The notes: a model not told the origin generated them from the letters alone. A stretch of 64,000 bases of DNA from an uncultured Phascolarctobacterium sp. (GCA_900544795.1 UQWM01000003.1:58466-122465), one strand, 5' to 3'. Shown: positions 42,075 through 51,443, counted from the first letter of the stretch. Translations and numbers: made by a program.

Positions 42075-42641
42075 TTATTGCAGTAGCAGGTGCAAGGCCA
42101 GACTCAAAAGTCCCGATCCCAGCAATGTCTGGATAACACCGCAAACCTTCTTTTTGATTAGTACCAGCGCTGCCAGCAGGACAATAGTGCTTACAAGGTC
42201 TGGATCGGTCCATACCGCCGGTATTCTTTCCAAATTCCATAAGGATAAGGTGAGAAACATGACGCCTGCCGAAGCAATAAGGGCCACGACAGCTGGGCGC
42301 AGGCCGTTTAAAACGCCTCTGATCGCACCCATCTCCCCATATTTAGCCAGCAGCTTGGCCAAAGTTATCATAATTATCAGCGAAGGAGTAACAAAACCAG
42401 CCGTCGCCGCCACGGCACCGCCTATCCCAGCCACCTTGGTACCGACAAATGTGGCGGCATTGATGCCGATAGGTCCCGGCGTCATCTGGGAAATAGCGAC
42501 CACATCCATAAATTCGCTGAAGCCGATCCAGTGGTGGATGTCAATGACCTGTGTTTGTATCAGCGGTATTGAAGCATACCCGCCGCCGACACAGAAGGCG
42601 CCAACCATGCAGAAACTCCAGAAGAGATCAAAATATATCAT
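42075..42641 (-). CDS. chrA: Chromate transporter, half-size ChrA homologue (second)
   Basis: A 188-residue membrane protein of the CHR family. It has the family motif FCVGGGYASIPLIQ near the N-terminus and MTPGPIGINAATFVG in the second helical block. CHR proteins of half length work in pairs to export chromate or sulfate-like anions. GGAGGTG precedes the ATG, 12 bases after the first half gene. Confidence 0.9.
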   Translation of the reverse strand: MIYFDLFWSFCMVGAFCVGGGYASIPLIQTQVIDIHHWIGFSEFMDVVAISQMTPGPIGINAATFVGTKVAGIGGAVAATAGFVTPSLIIMITLAKLLAKYGEMGAIRGVLNGLRPAVVALIASAGVMFLTLSLWNLERIPAVWTDPDLVSTIVLLAALVLIKKKVCGVIQTLLGSGLLSLALHLLLQ

Positions 42642-42653
42642 TGCCGCACCTCC

Positions 42654-43223
42654 TTAACTGTATTTTTCATCTTGCAGCCACAAATAACCGATGACCGCGT
42701 CGATCAAAATAAGATACATGATATTGACCTGAAAGAAATAATTAGCGATAAAAGTACCAAATATTATCAAACAGGGCAGCAAAAGCTTTTTCTTCAGTTC
42801 CTTTTGCAGCAGATTGAGCCCCACGTCAATGATCAGTGCGGTAGCACCACACTGCATGCCCCGCAGCAGTATCTGCACATAATGATTATGGGCAAAAGCA
42901 TCATAAAAATACGAGATCACCGTCAACGTCACCAGCGGCGGCAGCACTGTCGCCAGCAAAGTTAAAGCCGCGCCGGTATAACCGGCCAGCCTGTAGCCGA
43001 TGATAATGGCTGCATTGACTGCTACCACGCCCGGAGCCGATTGGGCGACCGATACCAGATCAAGAGCTTCCTTATCACTCATCCACTTGTAATGGTCTAC
43101 ATATTTAGCCTTCAGTAGCGGGATAATGACGAACCCACCGCCGACGGTAAAGGCACTGATCAAAAACGTGGATTTGAACAGTTCCCAGTAAAATTTTTTA
43201 TCTATAACTACTGAATTATTCAC
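42654..43223 (-). CDS. chrA: Chromate transporter, half-size ChrA homologue (first)
   Basis: A 189-residue CHR-family half transporter. The family motif reads FTVGGGFVIIPLLKAKY (about residues 25-41) with a later SAPGVVAVNAAIIIGY. The start is a GTG at 43223 with GGAGG upstream. It forms a two-gene unit with the other half; the two products differ enough to assemble as a heterodimer. Physiological substrate in an anaerobe is uncertain. Confidence 0.9.
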   Translation of the reverse strand: MNNSVVIDKKFYWELFKSTFLISAFTVGGGFVIIPLLKAKYVDHYKWMSDKEALDLVSVAQSAPGVVAVNAAIIIGYRLAGYTGAALTLLATVLPPLVTLTVISYFYDAFAHNHYVQILLRGMQCGATALIIDVGLNLLQKELKKKLLLPCLIIFGTFIANYFFQVNIMYLILIDAVIGYLWLQDEKYS

Positions 43224-43390
43224 TTGTCTGCCTCCGCTGTGATTGTTTACTTAATATTATTATGATAACAAACTTTTCTTCTGCCGTACAGCGTCATCAG
43301 CCTGACTAAAATTAAAAATCCGGCGTCAATAGTTATTATAAAAATAAATGCTCTCTAAATATTAAAAAAACACCCCTGCCTTAACGGCAA

Positions 43391-43437
43391 AAAACAGCCT
43401 CCGACAAGTGCCGATGGCGTCTTATCGAAGGCTGTTT
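43391..43437 (-). terminator. Terminator behind the CxCxxC protein gene
   Basis: An imperfect 17-bp stem (43391-43408 with 43421-43437), followed on the minus strand by TTTTTTGCC. It lies 14 bases past the stop at 43451. Confidence 0.6.
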
Positions 43438-43450
43438 ACTTTTTTACCTG

Positions 43451-43807
43451 TTACAGCAGTTCCGCTTTCTTTACCAGTATCGCCGCTACGGCTGCGCAAG
43501 CCGGGCAGTCGCAATATTCTGCGCCGCCAAGTTTGATTTCTTTGGCATGCGTTGTAATATTACCGGCCAGTTCCGCACCAAAATATTCTGCACCGGCAGC
43601 AGAACCTGCAAAGCCGATCAAATTGTCGATAGGCATGATATCGGCTTCCAGTTCGGCAAGATATTTTTTAGTTTCACCGGCTTCATTGGCAGTGCCAACA
43701 GCGTCCAGCCAATTTTGGGCAGCAGCTTTGGCCTCACTGCTGCAAGAAGGCGCATTCATTAATTCATGTGTTTTTTCAATAACATAGTTTAATACTTCTT
43801 TGTTCAT
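43451..43807 (-). CDS. Small cysteine-motif protein of unknown function
   Basis: A 118-residue soluble, largely helical protein that I do not place in a family with known role. The N-terminal helix (VIEKTHELMNAPSCSSEAKA) and the C-terminal CDCPACAAVAAIL, a CxCxxC cluster near residue 97, stand out; the latter could bind a metal or act in thiol chemistry. AGGTAG precedes the ATG. It lies 85 bases after the marR-type gene on the same strand and may share its transcript. Confidence 0.65.
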   Translation of the reverse strand: MNKEVLNYVIEKTHELMNAPSCSSEAKAAAQNWLDAVGTANEAGETKKYLAELEADIMPIDNLIGFAGSAAGAEYFGAELAGNITTHAKEIKLGGAEYCDCPACAAVAAILVKKAELL

Positions 43808-43892
43808 AACTGATCTACCTACTTTCTTCCATGTTTGAAACAGCTTGCATAAACAGCAAATTAGTTCGACTTCTAAGTAATTTATAAAAATT

Positions 43893-44342
43893 TTACTCTA
43901 AATTAGCCAAAATCTTTTTTAAGCTGGCTTCCATGTTTTTTATTTCTGCCGGTTCCAGATTTTGGAATACCTTTTGCGCCAGATTTACGGAAACCTCTTC
44001 GAAAACTTTCCGCAGTTCTTTGCCCTGACTGGTCAATTCCACATAAACCACCCGGGAATCATCACTGGCTTGTTTTTTCTTTACCAAATTCAGTTCGACC
44101 AGCTTATTGACCAACACCGTCACCGTAGGCTTGCTGCGGTGTATAGCGTCGGCAATTTCCTTCATGGTCACCTGCTCCTTTTGGTATAAACACGCCAAAA
44201 TATCTCCATGAGATGGAGAAAGCTTTTTGATACCGTGACGGGACAAATCTGCCAAGATGAATTTATTGGCGTTTGCTCTTATTTTGCTGATTAAGGAAAT
44301 CGTTTGCATCTGTTTCATCATAGTTTCATTATAGTTAGACAT
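43893..44342 (-). CDS. MarR-family transcriptional regulator
   Basis: A regulator of up to 149 residues. The winged helix reads LSPSHGDILACLYQKEQVTMKEIADAIHRSKPTVTVLVNKL and the wing KKKQASDDSRVVYVELTSQG. The displayed start at 44342 lies inside a perfect consensus promoter (44328-44356), so the real start is more likely a downstream Met: residue 8 at 44321, residue 9 at 44318 or residue 12 at 44309, giving 138-142 residues with an intact winged helix. None has a strong Shine-Dalgarno site. It probably represses itself through the dyad at 44331-44350 and perhaps the neighbouring gene at 43451. Confidence 0.88.
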   Translation of the reverse strand: MSNYNETMMKQMQTISLISKIRANANKFILADLSRHGIKKLSPSHGDILACLYQKEQVTMKEIADAIHRSKPTVTVLVNKLVELNLVKKKQASDDSRVVYVELTSQGKELRKVFEEVSVNLAQKVFQNLEPAEIKNMEASLKKILANLE

Positions 44343-44356
44343 CTAACTATTGTCAA
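44328..44356 (-). promoter_or_regulatory. Consensus promoter and palindromic operator of the marR gene
   Basis: TTGACA (44351-44356) and TATAAT (44328-44333) are exactly 17 bp apart, a perfect sigma-70 promoter. A perfect 20-base inverted repeat with a 2-base centre (ATAGTTAGA at 44331-44339 and TCTAACTAT at 44342-44350) covers the spacer and half the -10. MarR dimers bind such dyads, so this is probably the autoregulatory operator. Confidence 0.85.
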
Positions 44357-44434
44357 GTAAAATCTTCCTCGTATTGCTCACGCTGTTAATGAAGCCATTG
44401 CAACTGCCTGCCATATAATGGGGCAAAAAATAAA

Positions 44435-44459
44435 CGGTCCTTCAAATAATGAAGAACCG
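44435..44459 (-). terminator. Terminator of tRNA-Ser
   Basis: CGGTCCTTCA (44435-44444) pairs with TGAAGAACCG (44450-44459) with one mismatch; on the minus strand TTTATTTTTT follows. Confidence 0.7.
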
Positions 44460-44469
44460 CATAAATTCT

Positions 44470-44557
<88 letters not shown>

Positions 44558-44613
44558 GTGTAAACTAACTTTATCTATTATATCACAAATCTGTATTTTG
44601 CAAAGCCTTTTTC

Positions 44614-45105
44614 TCAGCTTTCGGCTTCAGGCTGAGCAGTTTTCGCTAATTTGTTTTCCGCACGCCGACGTTTAAAAAAGTCCTTCATCACCTGGGCGCA
44701 CTCCGCTTCGCAAACACCACTGCTTACTTTAGCCGTATGATTGAGATTGGGGTTGCTGATGATATTAAAAATAGATTCCGCACCGCCGGCCTTAGCATCG
44801 GGGCAACCGTAAACCACCCTGTCGATACGGCTATTGACGATAGCGCCGGAGCACATGGGACAGGGCTCGACCGTAACGTATAACGCTGAATTGCTCAAAC
44901 GCCAGCGGCCTAATTTTTTACAGGCCTCCTGAATAACGATGACCTCGGCGTGCGCCGTAGCATCGTTCCAGGTCTCACGCATATTATGGGCCCGAGCCAC
45001 TACCACGCCGTCAACTACCAAAACCGCTCCGATAGGTATCTCTCCCAGTTCTGCCGCCGCACGGGCTTCCTGCAAGGCCAGCTGCATATACTCTTCGTCC
45101 GTCAT
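44614..45105 (-). CDS. tadA: tRNA-specific adenosine deaminase
   Basis: A 163-residue deaminase that converts adenosine 34 of tRNA-Arg(ACG) to inosine. The active site has TAHAEVIVIQ (His and catalytic Glu) and the zinc cysteines in TVEPCPMCSGAI, in the usual HAE-PCxxC order. The start is the ATG at 45105 with GAGGTG upstream; an in-frame longer start at 45117 has no ribosome site. It lies between tRNA-Ser and the ABC-F gene. Confidence 0.93.
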   Translation of the reverse strand: MTDEEYMQLALQEARAAAELGEIPIGAVLVVDGVVVARAHNMRETWNDATAHAEVIVIQEACKKLGRWRLSNSALYVTVEPCPMCSGAIVNSRIDRVVYGCPDAKAGGAESIFNIISNPNLNHTAKVSSGVCEAECAQVMKDFFKRRRAENKLAKTAQPEAES

Positions 45106-45140
45106 CGTGCACCTCATTTCTGTTTACTCCAGGCTTTGCC

Positions 45141-47072
45141 TTACGCCTGCGCTGCTTCCATCAATTCTTCCCAGCGCGCCATCAGTATTTCGATCTCACT
45201 TTGCAATGCCAAGTGCTCTGCCGCCAAAGCTTCGCTGGCAGCCGGGTCACTGTGGCTGTCAGGGTCGGCCAGTCGTTTTTCTAAAACTCCCAGCAAAGCT
45301 TCCTGCTCTCTGATGCTCAGTTCCACCTTGGCTAACAGCTTTTCTGCCTCCTGCGGGCTGTAGGTACGTTTATTTTTACCAGACGCCGGTTTGGCAACGG
45401 CATTAGCCTGCTCGGCAGCAGCCGCACTGCTTTTGCTTACAGCCTGCTTACCGCTCTGCTCCGCCGCCTGCGTTTGCCGCTTAGCCTTTGCTTCCAAATA
45501 AAAATCATAATCGCCTTTATAGTCATAGACCCGGTGGTCTTCCAGTTCCCAGATCCTATCCGAGATCTCGTTGATAAAATAGCGGTCATGGCTGACTACC
45601 AGTACAGTGCCGTCAAAAGCCGTCAGCGCAGCTTCCACAGTTTCGCGGGCCATAATGTCAAGATGATTGGTCGGTTCGTCCAGCACCAGGCAATTAGCGC
45701 CGTCCAGCACCAGCTTCAGCAGCACAAGCCTGGCCTTCTGCCCGCCTGACAAGGTGCCGATCTCTTTAAAAACATCGTCGCCGTGAAACAGCATCCCGCC
45801 TAACAGCGAACGGGTGCGTTCTTCTGTAAAACCATACTCCACTAAAAAATTATCCAGTAAAGTTTGTTGGGGCGACAACCGCTCGTAGCTTTGCGAAAAA
45901 TAACCTACCTTAACACGGTTGCCGATCTGGGCCGTGCCCTTAAGCGGCGGCAGCTCGCCTAAAATAGTTTTCAGCAGCGTCGTTTTGCCGGTGCCGTTAG
46001 GCCCCAGCAGCCCTATCTTTTCGCCCTTGCGCAGCACCAGATTGATGTCTTGCAGCAGCACATTGTCACCATAGCCCACGGCAAGGTTCTCTAAAATCAA
46101 AACCCTTTCTGCCGATTCGGGCGCCGGAGGCAGCCGCAGGGCAAATTCCTCATGTTGTACAGGTGCGTCCATCCGCTCCAGCCTATCCAGCTGTGACTGA
46201 CGGCCACGGGCCATTTTACTTTTGATACCAGCCTTAAAACGGCGGATATAGGCCTCCGTTCGAGCGATATGATCCTGCTGGGAGGCATAGGCAGCTTCCA
46301 GCGTAGCGATTTGGATCTCTTTCTGCACCAGATATTTGCTGTAATTACCTTTGAAGGAAGTAAGCTGTCCGCCTTCCATTTCCAGTATCCGCGTAGCTAT
46401 ATTATCTAAAAACGCACGGTCATGGCTGACTACCAACAGCCCGCCTTTAAATTCCTGCAAATATTTTTCCAGCCATTCAGTCATCACGATGTCCAAATGG
46501 TTGGTAGGTTCGTCCAAAATCAAAAAATCAGGCTGGCGCACTAAAGCTGCGGCCAGCATCATTCTGGTCTTCTGACCGCCCGAAAAATGCTCGGCAGTCT
46601 TATCCCAAACTGCTTCCTCAAACCCCAGTCCTATCAGTACTCTTTTGATAAAGGCTTCGTAATTATAACCATCGGCGTGTTCATAGTGCTTGGTCACACG
46701 GGCGTATTCCTCTAAAACACCGTCCAGCTCCGCACCCGGCGGCAGTTTAGCCGAGCGCTCTTCCAAGTCAGCAAGCTGCTCGCGCATAGCGATGATCTCG
46801 GGACAGGACCGCAGCATGAACTGCCACAAGCTGCCTGCGCCGATGTTTTGGAAACCCTGCTCCACATAGCCTATTTTTAAACCGGGTTCAAAGCGCACTA
46901 CACCGCCATCTACCGTAGACGGTGCCAAAAGGCAGCGCAGCAAAGTCGTTTTACCGCTGCCGTTGACGCCCACCAGCCCGATTTTCTCGCCTTTATCGAT
47001 CATAAAACTGATATTTTTAAATATTTCATTGATGCCAAAACTTTTGGCGATCTTATCAACTACAAGCTGCAT
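45141..47072 (-). CDS. ABC-F family ATPase (translation factor type)
   Basis: A 643-residue protein with two ABC domains and no membrane part. Domain 1 has GVNGSGKTTLLRC, signature FSGGQKTRMML and LILDEPTNHLDI; domain 2 has GPNGTGKTTLLKTI, LSGGQKARLVLLK and LVLDEPTNHLDI. A linker of about 80 residues (about 235-315) and a C-terminal coiled coil (about 575-640) follow the Uup/YdiF layout. ABC-F proteins act at the ribosome, resolving stalls, and some give antibiotic resistance. GAGGATG precedes the ATG. Confidence 0.93.
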   Translation of the reverse strand: MQLVVDKIAKSFGINEIFKNISFMIDKGEKIGLVGVNGSGKTTLLRCLLAPSTVDGGVVRFEPGLKIGYVEQGFQNIGAGSLWQFMLRSCPEIIAMREQLADLEERSAKLPPGAELDGVLEEYARVTKHYEHADGYNYEAFIKRVLIGLGFEEAVWDKTAEHFSGGQKTRMMLAAALVRQPDFLILDEPTNHLDIVMTEWLEKYLQEFKGGLLVVSHDRAFLDNIATRILEMEGGQLTSFKGNYSKYLVQKEIQIATLEAAYASQQDHIARTEAYIRRFKAGIKSKMARGRQSQLDRLERMDAPVQHEEFALRLPPAPESAERVLILENLAVGYGDNVLLQDINLVLRKGEKIGLLGPNGTGKTTLLKTILGELPPLKGTAQIGNRVKVGYFSQSYERLSPQQTLLDNFLVEYGFTEERTRSLLGGMLFHGDDVFKEIGTLSGGQKARLVLLKLVLDGANCLVLDEPTNHLDIMARETVEAALTAFDGTVLVVSHDRYFINEISDRIWELEDHRVYDYKGDYDFYLEAKAKRQTQAAEQSGKQAVSKSSAAAAEQANAVAKPASGKNKRTYSPQEAEKLLAKVELSIREQEALLGVLEKRLADPDSHSDPAASEALAAEHLALQSEIEILMARWEELMEAAQA

Positions 47073-47137
47073 TTTTTCATCCTCTATTTTCTATGCTTCC
47101 TAAACTATTATTTTAACAAAAAACTGCCGCTAAAGCA

Positions 47138-47171
47138 AAAGGACCGGCTGCCAGAAGGCAACCAGTCCTTT
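47138..47171 (-). terminator. Terminator of the pgm-galU-galE operon
   Basis: A 15-bp stem with two wobble pairs (47138-47152 with 47157-47171), T-run on the minus strand. It ends 4 bases before the galE stop. Confidence 0.7.
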
Positions 47172-47175
47172 AAAT

Positions 47176-48165
47176 TTACCCTTCGTAGCCGTACGGATGG
47201 CCTTTATGCCATTGCCAAGCGGTAGTAATAACTTCGTCCACAGTGCTGCACTGCGGCACCCAGCCCAGCTCGGCACGGATCTTTTCCGACGAGGCGATCA
47301 AAACTGCCGGATCGCCGCTGCGGCGTTCTTCTTCGGATACCGCAAAATCGATCTCGGTGATTTTTTTGGCGGCGTCGATGATCTGGCGCACACTGAAACC
47401 GTTTTCGCTGCCCAAATTATACACACGGCTTCCCCCACCTGCCAGCAAATGTTTTAACGCCAGCACATGGGCCGTCGCCAAATCGCAGACATGCACATAG
47501 TCACGCACGCAGGTACCGTCTGCCGTAGCATAGTCAGTACCGTAAATAGCGACCTGTTTGCGTACTCCCTGAGCTGTTTTTAAAACCAGCGGGATCAAAT
47601 GGGATTCCGGATCATGGTCTTCCCCGATATCGCGGCTGGGGGAAGCACCGGCAGCGTTAAAATAACGCAGCGTCACATAGCGCAGGTCATAAGCCATATC
47701 ATAATCAGCCAGCATCTTTTCTATCATCAGCTTAGTGCGGCCATACACATTGGTCGGCTGCAGCTTGCTGTCTTCTTTTATCGGAACCGCTTCCGGCTCG
47801 CCATAAACTGCTGCCGTCGACGAAAAAACGATATAGTCGACCCCGGCACCCTTCATTGCCTCTAAAAGGTGCAGCGAACCTTCCACATTATTGAAATAAT
47901 ATTTAGACGGATTTTCCATAGATTCGCCCACCAGACTGCTGGCAGCAAAATGGATGACCGCATCGATCTCGAACTGACCCATAATATGCTTCAAAAAGGT
48001 AACGTCGTGGATATCGCCCTCCACCAGCTGTACATCATCTGGCACAGCGGCGGCATGACCGGTCGACAGATTATCGTAAACCACAGGCGTAAAGCCGTTT
48101 TTCTGCAATTCTTCCACTACATGGGAACCAATATAGCCGGCACCGCCGGTAACAAGCACATTCAT
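47176..48165 (-). CDS. galE: UDP-glucose 4-epimerase
   Basis: A 329-residue short-chain dehydrogenase-type epimerase. The NAD motif TGGAGYIGSHV is at residues 7-17, the catalytic Ser/Tyr/Lys group is in FSSTAAVYG with YGRTKLMIE, and the C-terminal YNLGSENGFSV is typical of GalE. It interconverts UDP-glucose and UDP-galactose. AAGGAG precedes the ATG, 12 bases after galU. Confidence 0.94.
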   Translation of the reverse strand: MNVLVTGGAGYIGSHVVEELQKNGFTPVVYDNLSTGHAAAVPDDVQLVEGDIHDVTFLKHIMGQFEIDAVIHFAASSLVGESMENPSKYYFNNVEGSLHLLEAMKGAGVDYIVFSSTAAVYGEPEAVPIKEDSKLQPTNVYGRTKLMIEKMLADYDMAYDLRYVTLRYFNAAGASPSRDIGEDHDPESHLIPLVLKTAQGVRKQVAIYGTDYATADGTCVRDYVHVCDLATAHVLALKHLLAGGGSRVYNLGSENGFSVRQIIDAAKKITEIDFAVSEEERRSGDPAVLIASSEKIRAELGWVPQCSTVDEVITTAWQWHKGHPYGYEG

Positions 48166-48177
48166 TTGCTCTTCTCC

Positions 48178-49059
48178 TTAGTTTTTTCTGATAACTTCTT
48201 TTAAATATTCTAAAAACTTATCTTTTAAATCAGGTCGTTTCAGTGCCATTTCCACAGTCGCTTCCAAAAAGCCCTGCTTATCGCCAACGTCATAACGGCG
48301 TCCGGCGAAATTATACGCATACATGGCCTGCTGTTTGGCCAGCTCCTGCAAAGCGTCAGTCAGCTGTATCTCGTTGCCGCGTCCCGGTTTGGTTTCTTCC
48401 AAAATCGGGAATATCTCGGGATTGATGATATATCGTCCCAAAACTGCCAAACGGGAAGGCGCTTCTTCTACCTTTGGTTTTTCTACCATATCGCTGACCG
48501 TAAAGGTACGGGGCTCTGCCGTTGGCTGCGAAGCAACGATACCGTAAGAGGAAACCTTTTCCATAGGCACTTCCTGCACGCCTAAAACGCTGGCGCCTGT
48601 TTTGTCATAAACATCCATCAGCTGTTTCAGCGCCGGAACTTCACTGTCGACCACGTCGTCGCCTAAAAGTACGGCAAACGGCTCATCGCCGATAAACTGT
48701 TTGGCGCACAAAATAGCGTGTCCCAAACCACGCGGTTCTTTTTGACGGATATAATGGATCCTGATGCCGGAAATCTCCTGCACCATCTCCAGTTCTTTAG
48801 TTTTGCCGCCGGCCTGCAGGTTCAGCTCCAGCTCGACGCTGCGGTCAAAATGGTCTTCGATAGCGCGTTTGCTGCGCCCGGTAATGATCAAAATATCTTC
48901 GATACCGGAAGCCAATGCTTCCTCAATAATATATTGGATCGTCGGTTTATCGACAATGGGCAGCATTTCCTTCGGCGTAGCTTTAGTCGCCGGTAAAAAA
49001 CGCGTGCCTAAACCGGCGGCCGGAATAACGGCTTTGCGTACTTGTTTGATCACGGTCAT
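48178..49059 (-). CDS. galU: UTP-glucose-1-phosphate uridylyltransferase
   Basis: A 293-residue nucleotidyltransferase. The nucleotide loop reads AVIPAAGLGTRFLPATK, followed by KEMLPIVDKPTIQYIIEEA, LGDDVV and GRYIINPEIF, as in GalU/GtaB. It makes UDP-glucose from glucose 1-phosphate. The start is the ATG at 49059; a GTG three codons earlier is less likely. It is the middle gene of pgm-galU-galE. Confidence 0.94.
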   Translation of the reverse strand: MTVIKQVRKAVIPAAGLGTRFLPATKATPKEMLPIVDKPTIQYIIEEALASGIEDILIITGRSKRAIEDHFDRSVELELNLQAGGKTKELEMVQEISGIRIHYIRQKEPRGLGHAILCAKQFIGDEPFAVLLGDDVVDSEVPALKQLMDVYDKTGASVLGVQEVPMEKVSSYGIVASQPTAEPRTFTVSDMVEKPKVEEAPSRLAVLGRYIINPEIFPILEETKPGRGNEIQLTDALQELAKQQAMYAYNFAGRRYDVGDKQGFLEATVEMALKRPDLKDKFLEYLKEVIRKN

Positions 49060-49175
49060 CTTTATCACTCTTTCTTCGGCCCCAAAGGCCGCCCGGATAT
49101 TTAGCCTGCTGTTGTAGAACAGGGTGTTTTCTTTGCTCTGCGCCAGCTTTATTCAAGCTTTATTCAAGCTTCTTT

Positions 49176-50549
49176 CTATGCTTCCTCGCCGCCGATCATC
49201 GTCAATAATTCGGCAGTTTTGGCTGCCAAAAGCGCTTTGTCGCCTCTGGTCTCCACGTTCAGTCGCATCACCGGCTCCGTATTGGAAACACGTACATTAA
49301 AACGCCAGTTATCGTAGTCGATGCTCAAGCCGTCCAGCTTATCTACCTGACCGCCCGCGGCATATTTAGCCTCGATAGCCGCCAGCACTGCTGCCGAATC
49401 ATCAACCTTACGGTTGATCTCGCCGCTACAAGGGAATTTTTCCATGCGCTCGCTCACTAATTTGGACAGGGTTTTGCCCGTAGTACACAACAGCTCAGCC
49501 ACCAGCAGCCAGGGTATCATACCGCTGTCACAGTAAGAAAAATCTTTAAAATAATGATGCGCCGACATTTCGCCGCCGTATAGCACTTCGTTAACGCGCA
49601 TACATTCTTTCATAAAGGCATGTCCGCTTTTGCAGCGCACGGCTGTGCCGCCAGCCGCGTCTACCACTTCCTGGGTATTCCAGGTCAGACGCGGATCGTA
49701 CATAATCTTAGCGCCGGGCTGTTTGCGCAAAAATACTTCTGCCAGCAGTCCAACTATATAATAGCCTTCAATAAATTCGGCTTTTTCATCAAATAAGAAG
49801 CAACGGTCAAAGTCACCGTCCCAGGCCACGCCCAAATCGGCCTGATGCTCACGCACCAGCTTGGCCGTAGCTTCACGATTAGGCACCAACAGCGGGTTGG
49901 GCACACCGTTAGGGAAATTACCATCCGGATTCTCATTAAGTTTTATAAATTCAAAGGGCAAATATTTCGCTAATTCGTTTAAAACAGGTCCGGCACCGCC
50001 ATTACCGGGGTTAGCAACTATCTTCAGCGGTTTCAACGCCTTTACGTCGATATAACCCAGCAAATGCTCGATGTATTCCGGCATGATATCGTATTGCTTC
50101 ACTGTACCTTCCGTTTTACCCGGCACCTGCAAATGCGGAAAATCCTTACTATCTACCACCATATCAGCGATCTCCATCAGCCCCGTATCGGCCGAGATAG
50201 GGCGGGCGCCGCGACGTACCAGCTTCATACCGTTATATTCGGCTGGATTATGGCTGGCTGTTACCATGATGCCGCCGTCGGCATCAAGATGGGCCGTAGC
50301 AAAATAAATCATTTCCGTGCCGCACTGGCCAATATCGATAACGTCGCTGCCGCCATGGCGCAGTCCTTCCGTCAGCGCGTCTACCAGTTCACGGCCACTC
50401 AGGCGGATGTCGTGCCCCACAATAACTTTTTCGGCAGCAAACATCGCCGCAAAAACGCGGCCTAACCGATAAGCCATTTCCACATTGACCTCAGTCGGTA
50501 CGACGCCACGTACATCGTAAGCTTTAAACGCTTTTTTAGTCAGTTCCAT
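49176..50549 (-). CDS. Phosphomannomutase/phosphoglucomutase
   Basis: A 457-residue alpha-phosphohexomutase. It has the phosphoserine loop GIMVTASHNPAEYNG (Ser near residue 102), the metal loop WDGDFDRCF and the sugar-binding GGEMSAHHYF. The C-terminal phosphate loop reads RVSNTEPVMRLNVE. The enzyme interconverts hexose 6- and 1-phosphates, feeding galU with glucose 1-phosphate. GGGGAG precedes the ATG; it leads the nucleotide-sugar operon. The 117-base gap before galU has a tandem 11-base repeat at 49147-49168 of no clear meaning. Confidence 0.94.
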   Translation of the reverse strand: MELTKKAFKAYDVRGVVPTEVNVEMAYRLGRVFAAMFAAEKVIVGHDIRLSGRELVDALTEGLRHGGSDVIDIGQCGTEMIYFATAHLDADGGIMVTASHNPAEYNGMKLVRRGARPISADTGLMEIADMVVDSKDFPHLQVPGKTEGTVKQYDIMPEYIEHLLGYIDVKALKPLKIVANPGNGGAGPVLNELAKYLPFEFIKLNENPDGNFPNGVPNPLLVPNREATAKLVREHQADLGVAWDGDFDRCFLFDEKAEFIEGYYIVGLLAEVFLRKQPGAKIMYDPRLTWNTQEVVDAAGGTAVRCKSGHAFMKECMRVNEVLYGGEMSAHHYFKDFSYCDSGMIPWLLVAELLCTTGKTLSKLVSERMEKFPCSGEINRKVDDSAAVLAAIEAKYAAGGQVDKLDGLSIDYDNWRFNVRVSNTEPVMRLNVETRGDKALLAAKTAELLTMIGGEEA

Positions 50550-50624
50550 ATTTTATCCCGCTCCCCTATCTTCCTGCAATTGTCTGATAATACATTACCT
50601 ATTTATTTTCTACCTTAACAACAA

Positions 50625-50660
50625 AACTCCTGCTTAAAAATCACTTTTTAAGCAGGAGTT
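50625..50660 (-). terminator. Intrinsic terminator of the Septu genes
   Basis: A perfect 16-bp stem (50625-50640 with 50645-50660) and loop TCAC; T-run on the minus strand. It begins just beyond the ptuB stop. Confidence 0.85.
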
Positions 50661-50663
50661 GCC

Positions 50664-51443
50664 CTACATCTTATATTCATTTTCGCGCAGAATATCTTCG
50701 GCCACTTCTCCCAAATACCAGCGGGCAACCGAAAAGAACGCCTGATAGCAGCCCTCTTCGTCCGGCAGCAGGATGCTTTCAGCCAGCAGCGGCAAAAACT
50801 CTTCCAGTTCCGACCCACTGGACAAAGCCGCATTCACTTCGTCCTCCAACACCCGTATCAGCGCCAGCCGCATCCGCCGCAAACGCGGTGCGTTTAAATT
50901 CAGCTCACGAATGGTGTTGCGGGCTTTAGCCTGTAATTTTTTAGGGCAGCTCTCTTCGTCTACCAGCATTTTGCCCGTATGCCCCTGATAGCGGAACATC
51001 CTGACCGATGCCGGTATTTTCAGCGGATTCAGTATCCACTCAGCAATAGGCTTGCCTCCCTTGGGCACGTCGCAGCTGCGGTCGTTCTTTTTGCTGGAAT
51101 AACGCCAGTCCGGGTCCATAACATACGGCTGACTGCCACCGTGGCAGACACCTAACAGATTGTGCCAGTCTAAATGATAATTGTGCTTCTCAAATTTAGT
51201 CTCAACTTTTGGAAAAAAATGCTCGACGCGGAAGTCATCCACGTTCTCTTCAAATTCCGCCAGCTTGATCCTAATCTCACAGTAAGCGCACAGACCATGC
51301 TGATCCTGCAAAAGCTGCTGCTTGACCTCACGGTAGCCCCTGCGGTTGCGCCTGCGAAAATGCTCCCAGGTTTCCTGCGGGAAGGCTTTGACATAATTAC
51401 GCAGACGTTCGGGTGTAGCCGGAGATTTATACACCCGCTTCAT
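50664..51443 (-). CDS. ptuB: Septu defence HNH nuclease PtuB
   Basis: A 259-residue HNH nuclease of the PtuB/TIGR02646 type. The zinc and catalytic residues appear as LCAYCEIRI (about residues 47-55), FRVEHFFPK (His and Glu, about 73-81), HNLLGVCHG and DRSCDVPKGGK. The rest is helical. The start is the ATG at 51443 with AGGAGG 8 bases upstream and a 4-base overlap with ptuA (ATGA); a longer upstream frame has no ribosome site. With PtuA it forms the two-gene Septu system, in which the ATPase senses phage and the nuclease cuts DNA. Confidence 0.88.
   Translation of the reverse strand: MKRVYKSPATPERLRNYVKAFPQETWEHFRRRNRRGYREVKQQLLQDQHGLCAYCEIRIKLAEFEENVDDFRVEHFFPKVETKFEKHNYHLDWHNLLGVCHGGSQPYVMDPDWRYSSKKNDRSCDVPKGGKPIAEWILNPLKIPASVRMFRYQGHTGKMLVDEESCPKKLQAKARNTIRELNLNAPRLRRMRLALIRVLEDEVNAALSSGSELEEFLPLLAESILLPDEEGCYQAFFSVARWYLGEVAEDILRENEYKM

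Noticed and set aside
49147..49168. Tandem 11-base repeat before galU
   Set aside because: Two copies only, in an AT-rich gap, no structure or gene nearby.
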